Positions 46,137 through 59,434 are shown, counted from the first letter of the stretch. The stretch is 64,000 nucleotides of DNA from Nannobrachium achirus (GCA_963921795.1 OY997653.1:8709092-8773091); one strand, 5' to 3'. Notes: a model not told the origin generated them from the letters alone. Made by a program: numbers and translations.

Positions 46137-46223
46137 AATAAATGTTTGCACTGAGAGATGATAGTGTTTTATTATTTAAAATTCAGTCCTCTGCTCTGAG
46201 GGACACTTTGTGACCAAATAAAA
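46137..46223 (+). promoter_or_regulatory. Possible distal polyadenylation signals for connexin B
   Basis: AATAAA occurs at 46137 and again at about 46217 in non-repeat-looking sequence about 2.1 kb after the stop. No nearer hexamer stands out. Weak support. Confidence 0.2.
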
Positions 46224-46288
46224 CTGTCACTGCCTCGAGTTTGAGTGTTTCTATATTTATTTTATATTTATCTTTGAACTATTTATAT

Positions 46289-46712
46289 ATAGAGGGTATG
46301 CGTGTGACATCATCATCATACCAGAAGTCATGCGTTCTGGAAGTTATGCGGGAACACCTACTGAGTTGCAAAAAAACGACTTTCTGGCCTTGACAGCCCA
46401 TACATCCAAACAAAAAGTCCTGTCTGGTTGCATGGACAAATTAATGTGTATTACCCCCTCAGGCCGGGAACACATGTACAGTATGTGGTACAGTAATCTT
46501 TGGAAAAATATTTAAGTTTTCCAGATTTTCTATGAAGGTGTAAGCTATCAAATAGTTTTGGGATTGTGAGGCTGAGTAATACGTTTTCCAGTAACAACAG
46601 TGAGTAATTTTCTAATTGGACTTAGGTCCATAAGGGTTAAATGCATTAAGCAACGTTAAACTCAATTTGCAACTCGATTTGCCATTCACTTTATGCATGC
46701 ACATACCCTCTA
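46289..46712. mobile_element. MITE, TAGAGGGTATGCG family, interrupted
   Basis: Termini tagagggtatgcg and gcatgcacataccctcta bracket the usual body. About 200 bases of unrelated sequence (about 46440-46640, ccccctcaggccgggaacac) split it. Confidence 0.65.
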
Positions 46713-46823
46713 TTGTCAGCATTACAGTGTCAATTATAGGCAATAATTATTTTATTTAAAACAGTTGTGTACAGCTCGATATTGTGACGTTATCATTGCC
46801 ATAGACATTGCTATAGACTAGAG

Positions 46824-47254
46824 CAGGGGTCTTCAACAGGGGGTCTGGGACGCCAAGGGGGGGGTCCTCAGAGTTACTACAGGGGGTCCTCCAAATCTTT
46901 GTGTGATAGAAACTTTTTTTCTCCTTTTTTATATTAACCACTTGAACCCTAGTGTCCATATTCCGAGAACTTTAGCCAAAATAGCGAGGCGTTGTTAGCT
47001 TGTAGGTCGGCTATTTTCGGCAAGGAGGTTTGGTGGAGAGGGGAAAAAAGAGCGGACTAAGTACAGAGTGAAAGGTCAAGTGTATCAAGTATTGACGGTT
47101 CAAGTAAATATCTGAAAGCATGAATCCAAAATACACTGATGATTGTGCTGTCAAACGACAAAACTATATGGAATCTATGAACAGGTTGTGGGGGTCCCTG
47201 CTTCATCTCTCTCTCAACTAAGGGGTCCTTGCCTGAAAACATTAAAGACCCCCG
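46824..47254. mobile_element. hAT-like MITE with TSD gactagag
   Basis: It starts CAGGGGTCTTCAACAGGGGG and ends aaacattaaagacccccg. The flanks are identical gactagag (46816-46823 and 47255-47262). The body with gagagagatgaagcagggac (other strand here) recurs at 52003, 56120-56560 and 57820-58245. Confidence 0.8.
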
Positions 47255-47396
47255 GACTAGAGTGTGTGTCCCTGTATTATGGGAACATATTAACATTGCA
47301 GACAGGGTGAAGTGAAGATGATTTATGTGATTCATCATCATAGTCCTATCAACCCCTCAGGATCCAGCAAAGCCACAGCCCTTGTGCAGTGGTTCT

Positions 47397-47750
47397 CAAC
47401 TGCGGGTCGGGACCCCCAGATGATTAACTTAATGTGCAACATTGTTTTCTCATTCAACAGTAAACAAACCAACATAAAGTTAGTGTATAGAGGATATCTG
47501 CACATTTCAAGTAACAATTTAAGGACGTTTTAATACCTTGGCTTTAACATTAGCCATATTGTCAAATATTAGAGGCAAAAATTGCATTGCGAGGCGTTGT
47601 GACCATGTAGATCTGCTATTTTCACAATAGAACCAACGGTGTTATACAAAATGTAATGCCTCAACTCTTAGTGCTTGTCAGGGTGAAGGGGTCCCCAGTT
47701 AAAATATGATTATTATGGGGGTCGCGGCCTGAAAAGGTTGAGAACCACTG
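47397..47750. mobile_element. hAT-like MITE (CAGTGGTTCTCAAC)
   Basis: The ends CAGTGGTTCTCAACTGCGGG and AAAAGGTTGAGAACCACTG are inverted repeats. It is the same family as 20844-21257. The flanks do not show a clear TSD. Confidence 0.75.
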
Positions 47751-49032
47751 CACTATTGGACTCAAGCTTTTATTTCAGACCATTGTTATAGTGTTCACCA
47801 CGGCAGGTTTGTCCTCGTGCCCCTAAAGTAATGTCATGACCTGAGGCCACAGTGGCCTTAATGCCCAAGCTGACTATACCACTTTCTCCTCTGTCTCTTT
47901 TTTGTCAATATAATATGTAGAGACACCAGTGGGCTGTATTTTGATTGTCTTAAGTACCAGCTCTTATCCTTTAACTTAAAGGCCTGTCCATACTGTCTCC
48001 GACCAGCAAACTTTTCGTTGGAAAGGTCCGGTTCAACTACAGAATGAAGTCACTCGCATCTTCTGAAAAGCATTACCCCAAATTAGAGTTCGTAAAGCTG
48101 CACGTCAAAAAGTCGGAACTCGGAAATAGTTGAATTTAAGGGTTAGGGATAATAACCTATTCTGCAGTGAAATAGATAAATGAAGGCATTTAGAATCTGA
48201 TCCATGCTCAGCCCTGCACCAATCAAAGTCACTGGATTGGTTTAAAGATGGGGACTTGGGGGAGTTAACAAACAAAAACAACAAAAGACACATATTGACA
48301 AGAATGAGACACCGGTGTCTACTGCCTGCATATTGACATATATTGAGGAAGAGACAGAGCCGAAAGTGGTACAGTCAGCATTAAGGTCACTGTGGCCTCA
48401 GGTCATGCCGTTGGTTTGAGGGGCACGAGGCCAAACTGAGGGGCAACGACCCTCCTGCCCTGGTACTCGTTTTACTGAGTATAAGTGGTTGAACTGAAGT
48501 GATCCACTTTTAGAAGCCATGCTATATACTAGCATTACGTACTCACATCAATGGTATGAGCCCATTTAGGCCTAAAATTATTTAATGCTTTAACTATTGA
48601 AAAATAGCAGATATACAAGCTCACAACAAGTTAAATCGTGATTTCGAACTTTTGTAACTCAAAATTTGCTTCTGGGGGGTCCCTGGAACATCATATTTGG
48701 AGATGGGAGTCCGTGGCTAAATACGTGTGTTTTGGGGGTCCTGACTTGAAAACGTTTGAGAACCACTGATTCAGAAGAACGATTTAGAAGACATTCATAG
48801 AATCGTGTCAAAATCATTCAAAGACTCGCTCAAAAGTAATGTCCACGATTTTTCAATAATAGCAGATCTACAAGCTCACGGCGCGACACCGAGCTTGTAT
48901 ATCAGCTGTTTTTTTAATAGCTAAAGCATTAAATAATGGTTAAAGTGTCACAGATTTGCGTTCAGGACTAGATGCTATAATGAAGCAGCCAGAAAGAGAA
49001 CAGACTAGTGGAAATAGAGTTGGGACAAAACC
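47751..49032. other. Dispersed repeats, no gene recognised
   Basis: 48130-48450 repeats the connexin B intron 1 segment 28660-29045. 48595-48915 holds the gggggtccctggaa hAT relic between tacaagctcac hairpin halves. Confidence 0.5.
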
Positions 49033-49445
49033 TTAAAGGGATATTTCACTTTCAAAAATACTTTTTGTCATTTTATCGTCGAATCAGGCTTTTATGAACA
49101 CCCAGGACAGTTTTTGAGTTTCTTCATTCAGTATTTAGATATTTGATTTTCATTTCCCCCCATTTTCCACCTTCCAGGACCTTCCTATATACAAACCCAT
49201 TATAACTTCAAACTCCATTTTATCCATGATAGATTCAATTAAAACACCTGTCCTTTTTTCCGCGGTGACTCCTGACATGCTCCGAATACGTGAGCAGGCC
49301 GTGTTTTTTCGATAACATTTTTCATTGATTTCTATACATTTTTGGGGGAAATGAAATTTATTAAATAGAATAAAAGACTATAAAAATTTAATGAGAAAAG
49401 TTCTCGAAAAAAACACGGACTGCTCACGTATTCGGAGCGTGTCAA
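49033..49445. mobile_element. Foldback-family copy
   Basis: It carries aaagggatatttcactttca, tcgaatcaggcttttatgaa and acgtgagcaggccgtgtttt, then an inverted ggactgctcacgtattcgga. It is related to 25722-26304. Confidence 0.65.
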
Positions 49446-51029
49446 GGCAACCCACAAAGGGTCCCGACCCAGTGCTTGGGAACGGTACCCTACTGGTTAT
49501 CAAAAGTAGCAGATCTACAAGCTCCAAACGGGGGCTTGTAGATCTGATATACTTACCATGCTTTTCACAGAATTACACACTATTTATGAAGTCACACACA
49601 TTTCCAAAACACCAAGTAGGTCGGGAGTGGCTTATTGTCGGTATCAGCCGGTAACACGTGGGAGTCTGTCCCCGTTACAAAGCGCTAGACCCCTGGGAGA
49701 TGGACTGCTGAGGTGGAGCGCCACACCTACCATCAGCTCCCAGTACTTGACGCACGACTTGCCAAGCCGTGCTACTCATACGCTGACTGAGCTATCCGGG
49801 TACTAATTAACTAAAACACCAAACATGTATTATTTTCGTACATAGATAGCCATACCACCCTATCTATCTACTGTATGTATCACCCTGTTAACCCCTTGTT
49901 TTTATCTATCTATCTACTGTATGTACCACCCTCGTAAGGAATGTGAAGCATATCGCTCACACCCTGATGAAGATAAATCATTGATCGGCTGGAATTATAA
50001 ACGTTCAGATATGGTCAGATATGAAGGTGATCAAAGTCCATTTACATGAGCTGTGGATGCATTTACAACATTTCACCAACCACGTGCTTCTCAACCTGTT
50101 CAGGCCCTGATCCCCCCAATATAATCATATTTGAACTGAGAAAACCCGATATACAATATACATATTTAGTCAAATATGCTAATTAGCTCATTAATTAAGC
50201 ACAATACAAAAAAGTATATTGCAGAAATGGATTCTGCAGTGGAAAATATATAAGAATCAATTTTTCAGGTTTTTCTGCCTGTCTATCATGTTGGGGTAAT
50301 GTAAGATAGTGTCTCGCTTTACCCCGGAGCAATTGTCTCACTTTACTCCACAGCCACATTTTTGGGAAAAAGGACATCTCTTATCAATTCAGGGTAATCT
50401 TCAGCTAGCATCTATCACATGGATGTATATGTTGGTAGTTCATCAACGGTAACATGTCATTAGGTCGAACACCCTTTGGATCGACCACCAAACCCTAATC
50501 CTAACCTCAGTAAAACTATGCCTAACTCTAACCCTAACCCTAAACCTAACCTCAGTAACCGTGACGCGGGGGATTATCTAACCTGCCAACGCTGTACGAC
50601 CCAACGGGAGTTCGACCTATGGGGCAGTCCCCTCATCAACATGTATGATATAAAATGTTCTCCCTGCATCAATTTGCTTTGACACAACAGCTGATTATGT
50701 TGACAGCAAGACAATGTACTTTTAAAATAATAATAATCATATTTGAACTGGGGACACTTACCAACATGTCCTGTGACCTTTCCACCCTGTTACATCTATC
50801 CATGTTTCCTTTCCTAGCAGCCATAGCCTCCATGCTCACCCACACTAAAGGGGAACACACACACCGTACGGCAATGCTGGGAAATAGAACAGGTGCGGCA
50901 GGCGAGGTGTGAACGCGCGTCTGACGCCGCCGGTGTGGGGACCCACAAGACCACAACTAACCCCCATAGTCAGTACAGCCATCATGAACCAGCCCACAAG
51001 GCCACAACAGCCCTGCCAATCGGTCTCAG
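49446..51029. other. Intergenic sequence, no gene recognised
   Basis: It contains a hairpin at 49500-49553, short CTAACCCTAA-like runs at 50495-50550 and otherwise low-information AT-rich sequence. The frames at 50655-50956 lack any recognised motif. Confidence 0.4.
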
Positions 51030-51248
51030 CCCTGTTGGCACGACGGTTTGTGCATTGGTCTGGCGAGCGGGAGCCCCGGGTTCAATCCCCGCTTCTTCCC
51101 ATCACTAAAACTTCCATAGGGAATTAATTGGACGACGCCCCCCCATCCCCCTCTTCCCCCAAGGGGAAGCACAGCTGAGGTGCTTCTACTGTGAGAACAC
51201 GGCCTGGGGGAATTCCAACCGGCCGCTCTACCTCCTGAGCCACTGCTA

Positions 51249-51250
<2 letters not shown>
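51030..51250. mobile_element. tRNA-derived SINE fragments, two orientations
   Basis: On the + strand, ttggcacgacggtttgtgca then ccgggttcaatccccg resembles pol III boxes (the B box GGTTCAATCCC). On the minus strand, the reverse of ctctacctcctgagccactg gives CAGTGGCTCAGGAGGTAGAG, a start common to teleost tRNA-derived SINEs. An (AC)n follows on the + strand. Confidence 0.6.
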
Positions 51251-51253
<3 letters not shown>

Positions 51254-51286
<33 letters not shown>

Positions 51287-51297
51287 ACCACTGCTAC

Positions 51298-51362
<65 letters not shown>

Positions 51363-51373
51363 AGAGAGAGACA
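51254..51373. repeat. (CT)n/(AC)n/(AG)n microsatellite
   Basis: Two blocks of ctctctct plus acacac are separated by cactgctacc, ending in agagagag. Confidence 0.93.
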
Positions 51374-51771
51374 GTATAATATATCGTTGTTGTCGGGTGG
51401 AAACCTTGTATGTCCAAAACCGTTTGTATTTGTCATTTAAAAAATTACTTAAACTAGTGAAAACAGCCGATCTACAAGCACACAACGTTTTCACTACTTT
51501 TGTGCGACGGCCTTGTATGATGATGCAGGGCTTTGCTGTGGGAAAAGATTTACACATTTGAAACTTGGAGATACAAGGTTTCTGCCCGACAGTGACGATA
51601 TGTCACAGTCCATAATAACTCTTCAAACTAATAGCTCTGTCCACCATGCAGTTAAAATATCACAACAGTTCAAGTTTTTAACAATAGTAAATATTACTAC
51701 TTGGTTGAATGGCTGTATGGCATTTCTCTAATTAAATGAAATCTGAAAGATTCATAGGTGAGTTTTAGAGA

Positions 51772-51865
51772 GACGTTCTGGTCGGGAATCGAACCGGTGG
51801 CCTTTGGATTGCTGGAGAGCAGACGACACTGTAGCGCTGAACACAACCGCTTATCTCTGCCGGGA
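51772..51865 (-). mobile_element. tRNA-like SINE fragment
   Basis: The minus strand contains GGTTCGATTCCCGACCAG (a B-box match) and upstream GCAGAGATAAGCGGTTGTG. No complete cloverleaf was found, so it is not called a tRNA gene. Confidence 0.5.
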
Positions 51866-52002
51866 ACTCTCACCACCAGCCAGAGTGGGGGAGGAGGGGG
51901 TGGAGTGGAGGTTATTTACGACCATTTGACTCTGGTACGATCTCCTCTTGCTTCTTCCTGCGTTTACCATCAGTTTGACCTCTGACATTTGAACATCTAA
52001 AG

Positions 52003-52370
52003 CAGGAGTCTTCAACGTTTTCAGGCCAAGGACCCCTTAGTTGAGAGAGAGATGAAGCAGGGACCCCCACAACCTTTTCATAGATTCATAGTTCCATTGT
52101 TTGACAGCACAATCATCAGTGTATGTTGGATTCATGCCAAGTTGTGTTTTCAGATATTTAACCACTTGGACCGTCAATACTTAATAAACTTGACCTTTCA
52201 CTCTGTACTTAGTCTGCTCTTTTTCCCCTCTACACCATCGGCTATTTTTGGCTAAAGTTCTCAGAATATGGACACCAGGGTTCAAGTGGTTCATATAAAA
52301 AAATGAGAAAAAGGTTTCTAAGATTTGGAAGACCCCCTAGGGGTGCCGGACCCCCTGTTGAAAACCCTTG
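52003..52370. mobile_element. hAT-like MITE with near-perfect TSD
   Basis: It starts CAGGAGTCTTCAACGTTTTC and ends cctgttgaaaacccttg. The flanks are atctaaag and atctaaat. The body is shared with 46824-47254 in the opposite direction. Confidence 0.75.
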
Positions 52371-52660
52371 ATCTAAATGGAATGGCAATATATAATATGT
52401 TTACATTAGCCTTCATAATGGTAAATGTTGCCTCTATGCAAGGTGGTTTAAACTGGAGAGATGCATAAGCAGACTGGTCTGTTGCAATTTTCTTCTTTTC
52501 CATTCTTGTTTTCTCCTCCTTCCCCCTCTCCCCTTCTATGTTCTTCCCTCTCCCCCCTGGGCGTAGGCGAATGTTCCCCAGCCCCCCGTGGACACGTTTT
52601 GCTACTAGCCTACTCCTACACATTGTACCCAAAAATCAGATTCCAGTCCAATTGGCTGTA

Positions 52661-53369
52661 TAGAGGGTATGCGAATGCTTAAAGTGATCCCTGACTAATA
52701 CGACAAATATGCCTTAATACATTATAATTGTCCTCTATAACTACAATGTAAAATTAAAAAAACCTCAATTATTGTATTTCTTCTAGAAATAGCGAATCTT
52801 TCACTCAATAGGGGAAATGCCCGTCGCAAGTTGATGATGTCATAAATGTCAAGTGTGATCTATCCCTATGGAATTTATGGCATGCATGTGAAAATAAAAA
52901 CAAACTTAATACTTCCTATGGTTAATATGAGCATCAAATCAATATTTCAAATGTGTTTGTGTTTTGTTTTTTTGCACATGCATGCCATAAAAATGACACA
53001 TGACATTTATGACATCATCAACTTGCGACAGGCATTTCCCCTACTGAGTGAAAGATTAGCTATTTCTAGAAGAAATAAAATATTTAAGGTGTTTTTAATT
53101 TTACATTGTAGTTATAGAGGACAATTATAATGTATTAAGACATATTTGTCGTATTAGTCAGGGATCACTTTAAAGTGAATGTCAAATCGTGTGGCAGATC
53201 GAGAGGCAAAGTGAGTTTAACATGGTTAAATGTTGTTTAATGCAGTCAGATAGGACTTTTCTGTTTGGATGTATGGGCTGTCAAGGCCAGAAAGTAGTTT
53301 TTTTGCCTCTCAGTAGGCGTTCCTGCGTAACTTCTGGGTATGATGATGATGTCACGCGCATACCCTCTA
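52661..53369. mobile_element. MITE, TAGAGGGTATGCG family, with nested foldback
   Basis: The outer ends tagagggtatgcgaatg and tgtcacgcgcataccctcta are inverted repeats. Its right part is the family body in inverse orientation. A separate foldback of about 490 bases (52681-53172; ends aaagtgatccctgactaata and attagtcagggatcacttt) occupies the left half. Confidence 0.75.
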
Positions 53370-53399
53370 TACTATAGGCTGCATGAACACACAGGAACG

Positions 53400-54090
53400 C
53401 GCCTGCCGCTCGCTCGCACTCACACACACACATGCCTTGCACGTGCACACACGATGTGCTTCAGTCCAGACCGCAACATTACATTTTGTCTGAGGTGTTT
53501 CTTCTCACAAACATACAAACATGTGCAACACTAGGCCTACAGGCCTCCAGTAGGCAATTCAGGCATGCATCATCATACAAGGCCGTCGCACAAAAGTAGT
53601 GAAAACAGCAGATCTACAAGCACGCGAGGCGTTGTGTGCTTGTAGATCGGCTGTTTTCACTAGTTTAATAAGTAATTTTTTAAATGACAAATACAAAAAG
53701 AAACGGTTTTGGACATACAAGGTTTCCACCCGAGGCACACAAAGACATCAAAGGGGACTTGGGGTTTTATCTGTCTGTAAAAAGTGTCCTCTCCAGACCA
53801 TGAATGCAGTTTTTACTATTATGGTGAAAGAAATGCAAATTCCCTCTTTCCATGCCATACCTGAAGGCAGCATTCAAGGTCATTTCTTTGCCCAAACTCT
53901 CCTGAACATGGATGCAGCATCTTATGTTGAAAGAGTTGCCCTCTCTGTACGCCACATCTCCAGGATTCACTTCTTTATGCTTGGTTCGGTGTGGTGTCGT
54001 CAAGCACCGTAAAATAGCCGATCTCCCAGCTCACAAAGCCTCTCTAAGATTCTATGCACTTCCCTGCATGGCCTAATACCAATGTTATTT
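53400..54090. other. Dispersed repeats, no gene recognised
   Basis: A hairpin lies at 53600-53660. Segment 53770-54000 (gtgtcctctccagaccatga ... caaattccctctttccatgc) is a relative of 29530-29690. Confidence 0.45.
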
Positions 54091-54091
54091 T

Positions 54092-54240
54092 TTTACAGCG
54101 TAACAGACCAGCCTTGCAGCGTCGCAGGTTCGAGTCCCGATCCTGACGACCTTTGCTGCGTGTCATCCCCACATCTCTCTCCCTGTTTCCTGTCAGCCTA
54201 CTGTACACCTATCAATAAAGGCAGAAAAAGCAAAAAAATA
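54092..54240 (+). mobile_element. tRNA-derived SINE
   Basis: It contains gtcgcaggttcgagtcccga (B box), then gacctttgctgcgtgtcatc, ctctctccctgtttcctgtc and the tail tatcaataaaggcagaaaaa. This series is familiar from abundant teleost SINEs. The 5' part is degraded. Confidence 0.75.
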
Positions 54241-54584
54241 GTATTGGGGGCAGGGTGGAGAGCCAAACAAGCCATTCATGTCTTGATCCTTCCAAAAAAA
54301 GGACCAAAAAAAAGGATTACTGACATTTAGACCAATCCAACAAACAGGTGCCTATCCTATGTCGCCTATCCATCCATGCCACGGTTTTCTGTTTGAGGAC
54401 TGTATGTGCAACCATGTGCAGTTTGGGTTATGGTGGTGCACTGTACATGCTCATTGATGAGCAAGATGTGGAGTTGCAGGAGTGCCAGTAAGCAACAGCA
54501 TTGGAGACATAACGTTGCAAAAATACGTACCGGTACTTTTGCACTTATGTGTCGGCTCTTAATACTGGCTGCCTCTCTCACTCA

Positions 54585-54696
<112 letters not shown>

Positions 54697-55588
54697 ATAA
54701 TACATTGTGGCAAAAAAACAGCTATCTCCAGCTCAAAGCTCAACAGAGGATGCATTCATCCCAAACTGCGGAAATGACAAATATGACGCAGACGCAGGGT
54801 ATGATAGCGACGTGAGGTACCTGTTGTGTCATTTGCAAAACTTCGGGAGAGGAGAGATCACACAGCAACAACGAGATCAGCGTCTCCTGATACAGCCAAG
54901 CCTATAGCAGTCAATCTGTAAGTAGAGATATGATTATGAAATAGTGTTATAATGTGAGTTTTCATGGGATGTGTTGTTCTGTGGAAGGCAGATGATATTT
55001 TAAGTTGTTTAATGAATGTACATTGACTACTATAGGCCAACAGGTGTGGCAGGCCTAGCTTATGGATATAACCATCCATTGTATTGTATATTTGTATTGT
55101 ATTTTCCTTCTGCTATATATTTACTGAATTCCAGAATGATTCAAATTGTTTTGTATTGCCTTTTTTAAAGTTCTTAACATAGTTGTATATTTGTGTGAGT
55201 GTGAAAGTATGGAAAGGCCTTATTTGGGGAGAACGGGGTGAGAAGTTGACCTGGAAGCCAGAAACAGTGAGATGGCAGTGAAATCTAAACACCTACCATT
55301 ATTTCATGTTATTATATATTAGTAGTATTGTCTTTTATCAACATTTGGTTCATCTTTCCCCACGGTCAGCATTTTGACAAAATCTGGCTAGCTTAATGCT
55401 TCAGGCTGATCTTTAGCTCAATGATTCATTATGGTTGTATACATAGTGCATGATACAAAGCTTTAGACCTGGGTAGGCGGACATTTGCTTTAAAATAAAA
55501 AAGGTAAAAGAATAACTTTGACCAGTGATGCTTATCGGTTTGCCCACTTTGCCCATTTCTCAACTCCACAGCCAGGTGGAAATGATGG
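54697..55588. other. Intergenic sequence, no gene recognised
   Basis: The text atatgacgcagacgcagggt ... gtatgatagcgacgtgag (about 54780) with frame KYDADAGYDSDVRYLLCHLQ could be an old transposon-encoded fragment but is too short to name. The rest is AT-rich. Confidence 0.35.
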
Positions 55589-55711
<123 letters not shown>

Positions 55712-55802
55712 TGTTCTTATCTATTTTTCTCCTCTGCCCACTCGTACAGTATGCTTATCTTAAACTGTTCTCCCATTTTGCCTGAGTGAGTCTGGGTGTG
55801 CA

Positions 55803-55925
<123 letters not shown>

Positions 55926-55959
55926 ATATTTCAGCCCGCCTGTACATCTCCCTCTACTC

Positions 55960-56560
55960 AAAAGGGGGTCCAGGACCCCTAGGGGGTCCTCAGAGTTACT
56001 ACAGGGGGTCCTCCAAATCTTTGTGTGATAGAAACCTTTTTCTCCTTTTTTTATATTAACCACCTGTCCTGAACTAATGTCCATATTCAAAGTATTCAAA
56101 GTAACTTACATTCTAGTGCAGGGGTCTTCAACGATTTCAGGCCAAGGACCCCTTAGTAGAGAGAGAGAGATGAAGCAGCAACCCCCACAACCTTTTCATA
56201 GATTCCATATAGTTTCACCATTTGACAGCACATAGTTTATGTTGGATTCATGTCAATTTGTGTTTTCAGATAACCACGTGACCTTTCACTTTAGTCGTCT
56301 CTTTTTCCCCTCTACACCAAAGCTCTTTGCCAAAAATAGAAGATCTACAACGCCTCGCGCTGTGAGGCGTTGTGAGCTTGTAGATATTTTAATGCTGGCT
56401 TATATATATTGACATGATTCCAAAATACATTGAGGATTGTGCTGTCAAACCATGCAACTATATGGAATCTCTGAAAAGGTTGTGGGGGTCCCTGATTCAT
56501 CTCTCTCTCAACTAAGGGGTCCTTGGCCTGAAAACGTTGAAGACCCCTGATGGCATTATA
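55960..56560. mobile_element. Nested hAT-like MITE fragments
   Basis: ggtcctcagagttactacag, ggggtcttcaacgatttcag and aaacgttgaagacccctgat are ends and inner parts of the 46824/52003 family. A hairpin (56330-56383) lies at the centre. Confidence 0.6.
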
Positions 56561-56614
56561 AAATGTACCATTAATACCGGAGCGAAGTAACTTACATTCT
56601 AACTCTAGTGCAGG

Positions 56615-56935
56615 GAGGGGTCTTCAACGTTTTTCATGGACCCCTTAGTTGAGAGAGAGATGAAGCAGGGACCCCCACAACCTGTTCGTAGATTCCATAT
56701 AGTTTCCTTGTTTGACAGCACAATCATCAGTGTATTTTGGATTCATGTCAATTTGTGTTTTCAGGTATTTAACCACTTGAACCGTCAATACTTAATAAAC
56801 TTGACCTTTCACTCTTTAACTTAGTTTGCTCTTTTTCCCCAATACACCAAAGCTCTTTGCCAAAAATAGCGCTGCGAGGCGTTGTGAGCTTGTAGATCTC
56901 ACTCAAAGATTTGGAGGACCCCCTGTAGTAATTGA
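56615..56935. mobile_element. hAT-like MITE fragment, same family
   Basis: It starts ggggtcttcaacgtttttca, contains agagagagatgaagcaggga and a half hairpin (ggcgttgtgagcttgtagat), and ends gatttggaggaccccctgta. Confidence 0.55.
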
Positions 56936-57198
56936 CCCTTCTTCTAGTGATCCAATCAAAGGCCTTTTTTTTTACCCTGCTCTAATCTAGCTATTACTAC
57001 AGATGAAATAACAGAAATATGATCGATACAAGTTTACAATGAACCTTTATTCTCTCCAGGTGGTCATCAGAAGAGCCCTCTGTCTGCGCTTCCAGACATC
57101 CCAGTTCTCCATACATCTGAAATCACTACGTCTTCCAGTCATCTGGGTTCTCCATACATCTGAAAGCAGTAAGTCTCTTATTTCTTATTTATTTAGAA

Positions 57199-57581
57199 CA
57201 GTGGTTCTCAACCTGTGGGTCGGGACCCCCAGGAGGGTCTCCACATGATTTGAGGGGAGGACGGGGGGGGGGGGACAGGCGGGGGGTCCCAGACGACAGT
57301 GACGTGACAATTTAAGGACTTTTAAGACCTTTTTAATGCCAAATTGTCAAGGTTGTGAGCTTGCAGATCTGCTATTTTCACAATACAGTATGTATCTGTG
57401 GAACTGAGTCGAACTAAATTGAATGCCTCAACTCCTACATTTGTGTGTATTCTGGGGTGTCCCCAGTTCAAATATGATTATTTTGGGGGGTCCCCAGTTC
57501 AAATATGATTCGTTTGGGGGGTCACCAGTTCAAATATGATTCTTTTGGGGGGTCACGGCCTGAAAAGGTTGAGAATCACTG
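57199..57581. mobile_element. hAT-like MITE with near-perfect TSD
   Basis: The ends CAGTGGTTCTCAACCTGTGG and AAAAGGTTGAGAATCACTG are inverted repeats. The flanks are atttagaa and atttataa. Near the right end ggtcaccagttcaaatatga is locally repeated three times. Confidence 0.75.
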
Positions 57582-57649
57582 ATTTATAAGAGTAGAATAA
57601 AGCTTATAACCTGTATTGAACAAGGTGATCATCATTTCTGATCATCTAG

Positions 57650-58245
57650 AGCAGGGGTTTGATTGATTGATTGAAGACTTTATTAGAAGTTTGCATAGGA
57701 AAAGGTTCAGTTTTGTGATGGTACAGTTCACTGGTACAAGGTCTGCTAAAAGGCGATCCTAGAAAAGACTATGCTTATTTCCACAGGAAACCATTAAAGT
57801 ATCTCATAAAAATCTCATAAAGTCTTCAACAGGGGGTCCGGGGCCCTCAGAGTTACTACAGGGGGTCCTCCAAATCTTCCAATCCTTTTTATATTAACAA
57901 CTTGAACCCTAGTATCTATATTTTGAGAACTGTAGCAAAAAATAGCAGATCTAAAAGCTCACAACGCCTCGCGCTGCAAGGCGTTGAGAGCTTGTAGATT
58001 GGCTATTTTCGGCAAAGAGGTTTGGTGTAGAGGGGGAAAAGAGCAAAAGTTTAGTAGGTAATGACGTTTCAAGTGGTTAAATATCTTCAAACACAAATTG
58101 ACATGAATCCAAAATACACTCACGAATTGTGCTGTCAAACGATGAAACTATATGGAATCTTTGAAAAGGTAGTGGGGGTCCCTGCTTCATCTCTTTCTCT
58201 CAACTAAGGGGTCCTTGGCCTGAAAACGTTGAAGACCCCTGATCT
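57650..58245. mobile_element. hAT-like MITE (46824 family) with an insertion
   Basis: It begins agcaggggtttgattgattg, is interrupted by a tttattagaagtttgcatag piece, resumes cttcaacagggggtccgggg at 57823 and ends aaacgttgaagacccctgat. A hairpin is at 57945-58013. Confidence 0.5.
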
Positions 58246-58619
58246 AGAGAGAATCTACCAAGACATATCTGCCAAGTAGTGAGGGGGAGAGAGGGAGTGT
58301 TTGGGCACGGCTCGCAAAATGCACACACACTCAGCAATGAAGCATCTCACTACTAAAAATACCGTACTATATCACACTGAAATGCATAAACCAACCCTCT
58401 AACTACTGTATGGATACGTACATTATATAGCCTTCTAAAAGTTAGTTTAAACTGAGGATTTTTTTTTATTTCACCTGGTTTAAAGCAGCAGTGAATTGAT
58501 TGATTGATTGATTATTTTATTAAACAAAAATGGAGAACAGTAAAAGTATAGTCAATACACTAGAAATGTAGTACAGTACAAGTGCTTTGTAGAAGGAGAA
58601 TTTACCCATATTAGTCTTA

Positions 58620-59385
58620 TGGGTTTGTCATATCAGATCATTGTGTGCGCTCCCTCTGGTGCTGTGGCTGTGGGTGTCGCTAACTTTTTGGAGATGTTTG
58701 GTCAGATATGCGGGTGATGAGGGGATTGAGGGCAGATCTGCATTGACTATTTTGAAAGTCAATCCCATTTTTAGTTGTTTTACCCTGTCTTCAACGCTGA
58801 GCCATCTTAAGCTAGCAAAATGTGTGGGAGAAACATGGGTCATGGGGCCAGGGTGGAGAAGTAGCCGAATCAGTTTGTTTTGGGAGGTTTGGAGTTTTTA
58901 GTGGCTTTTTGGTGTTGGAGTACCATGAGGTGCAAGCGTAGTCAAAGTCGGACTGAATGAGGGCCCCAGCATGAGTCCTGAGGGCACTTTTGTTGACGAA
59001 AGTGGAGAATCTGCCCTGGAATCTTGTTCTTTGATTTACTTTTTTGATCACCATTGTTGCCATGCTATCCCCATACAGGTATTTGTCAAGAATACAGCCC
59101 AAATAAGTAATCTCTTCCTTGCTAGCGATTACTGTCATCAACTTTGACCTTGAAATCGTTTACATTTATCTCACTCAGAGAATGTCTGGTCCCAAACAGA
59201 ATGGATTCTGTTTTACCAAGGTGTAGAGACAGTTTGTTATCAGTAAGCCAAGTACGAAAGCATGAAGTCAGATGATGACAGAGAACAGAGAAGTGTTCAG
59301 ACCACAGAGGACAGACTGAGGAGAATGAGCTGTGTTGAAAAACCCCTGCACATAACCACACCCCCAGCCACGGTTCAACCAATCA
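58620..59385 (-). pseudogene. LINE reverse-transcriptase relic, multiple frames
   Basis: Minus-strand pieces read in order: SCFRTWLTDNKLSLHLGKTE, SILFGTRHSLSEINVNDFKV (59382-59122), YLGCILDKYLYGDSMATMVI then RTHAGALIQSDFDYACTSWY (59141-58812), and SVEDRVKQLKMGLTFKIVNA (58843-58628). This is the thumb and C-terminal portion of a non-LTR reverse transcriptase, broken by frameshifts. Confidence 0.75.
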
Positions 59386-59433
59386 GTGATTGCTCTAGTC
59401 TCACACACAGAACATAACTTACACTGTCACTTA

Positions 59434-59434
59434 G

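Noticed and set aside
51772..51865. Functional tRNA gene
   Set aside because: B box is good, but no paired acceptor stem or full cloverleaf could be drawn. A SINE fragment explains it better.
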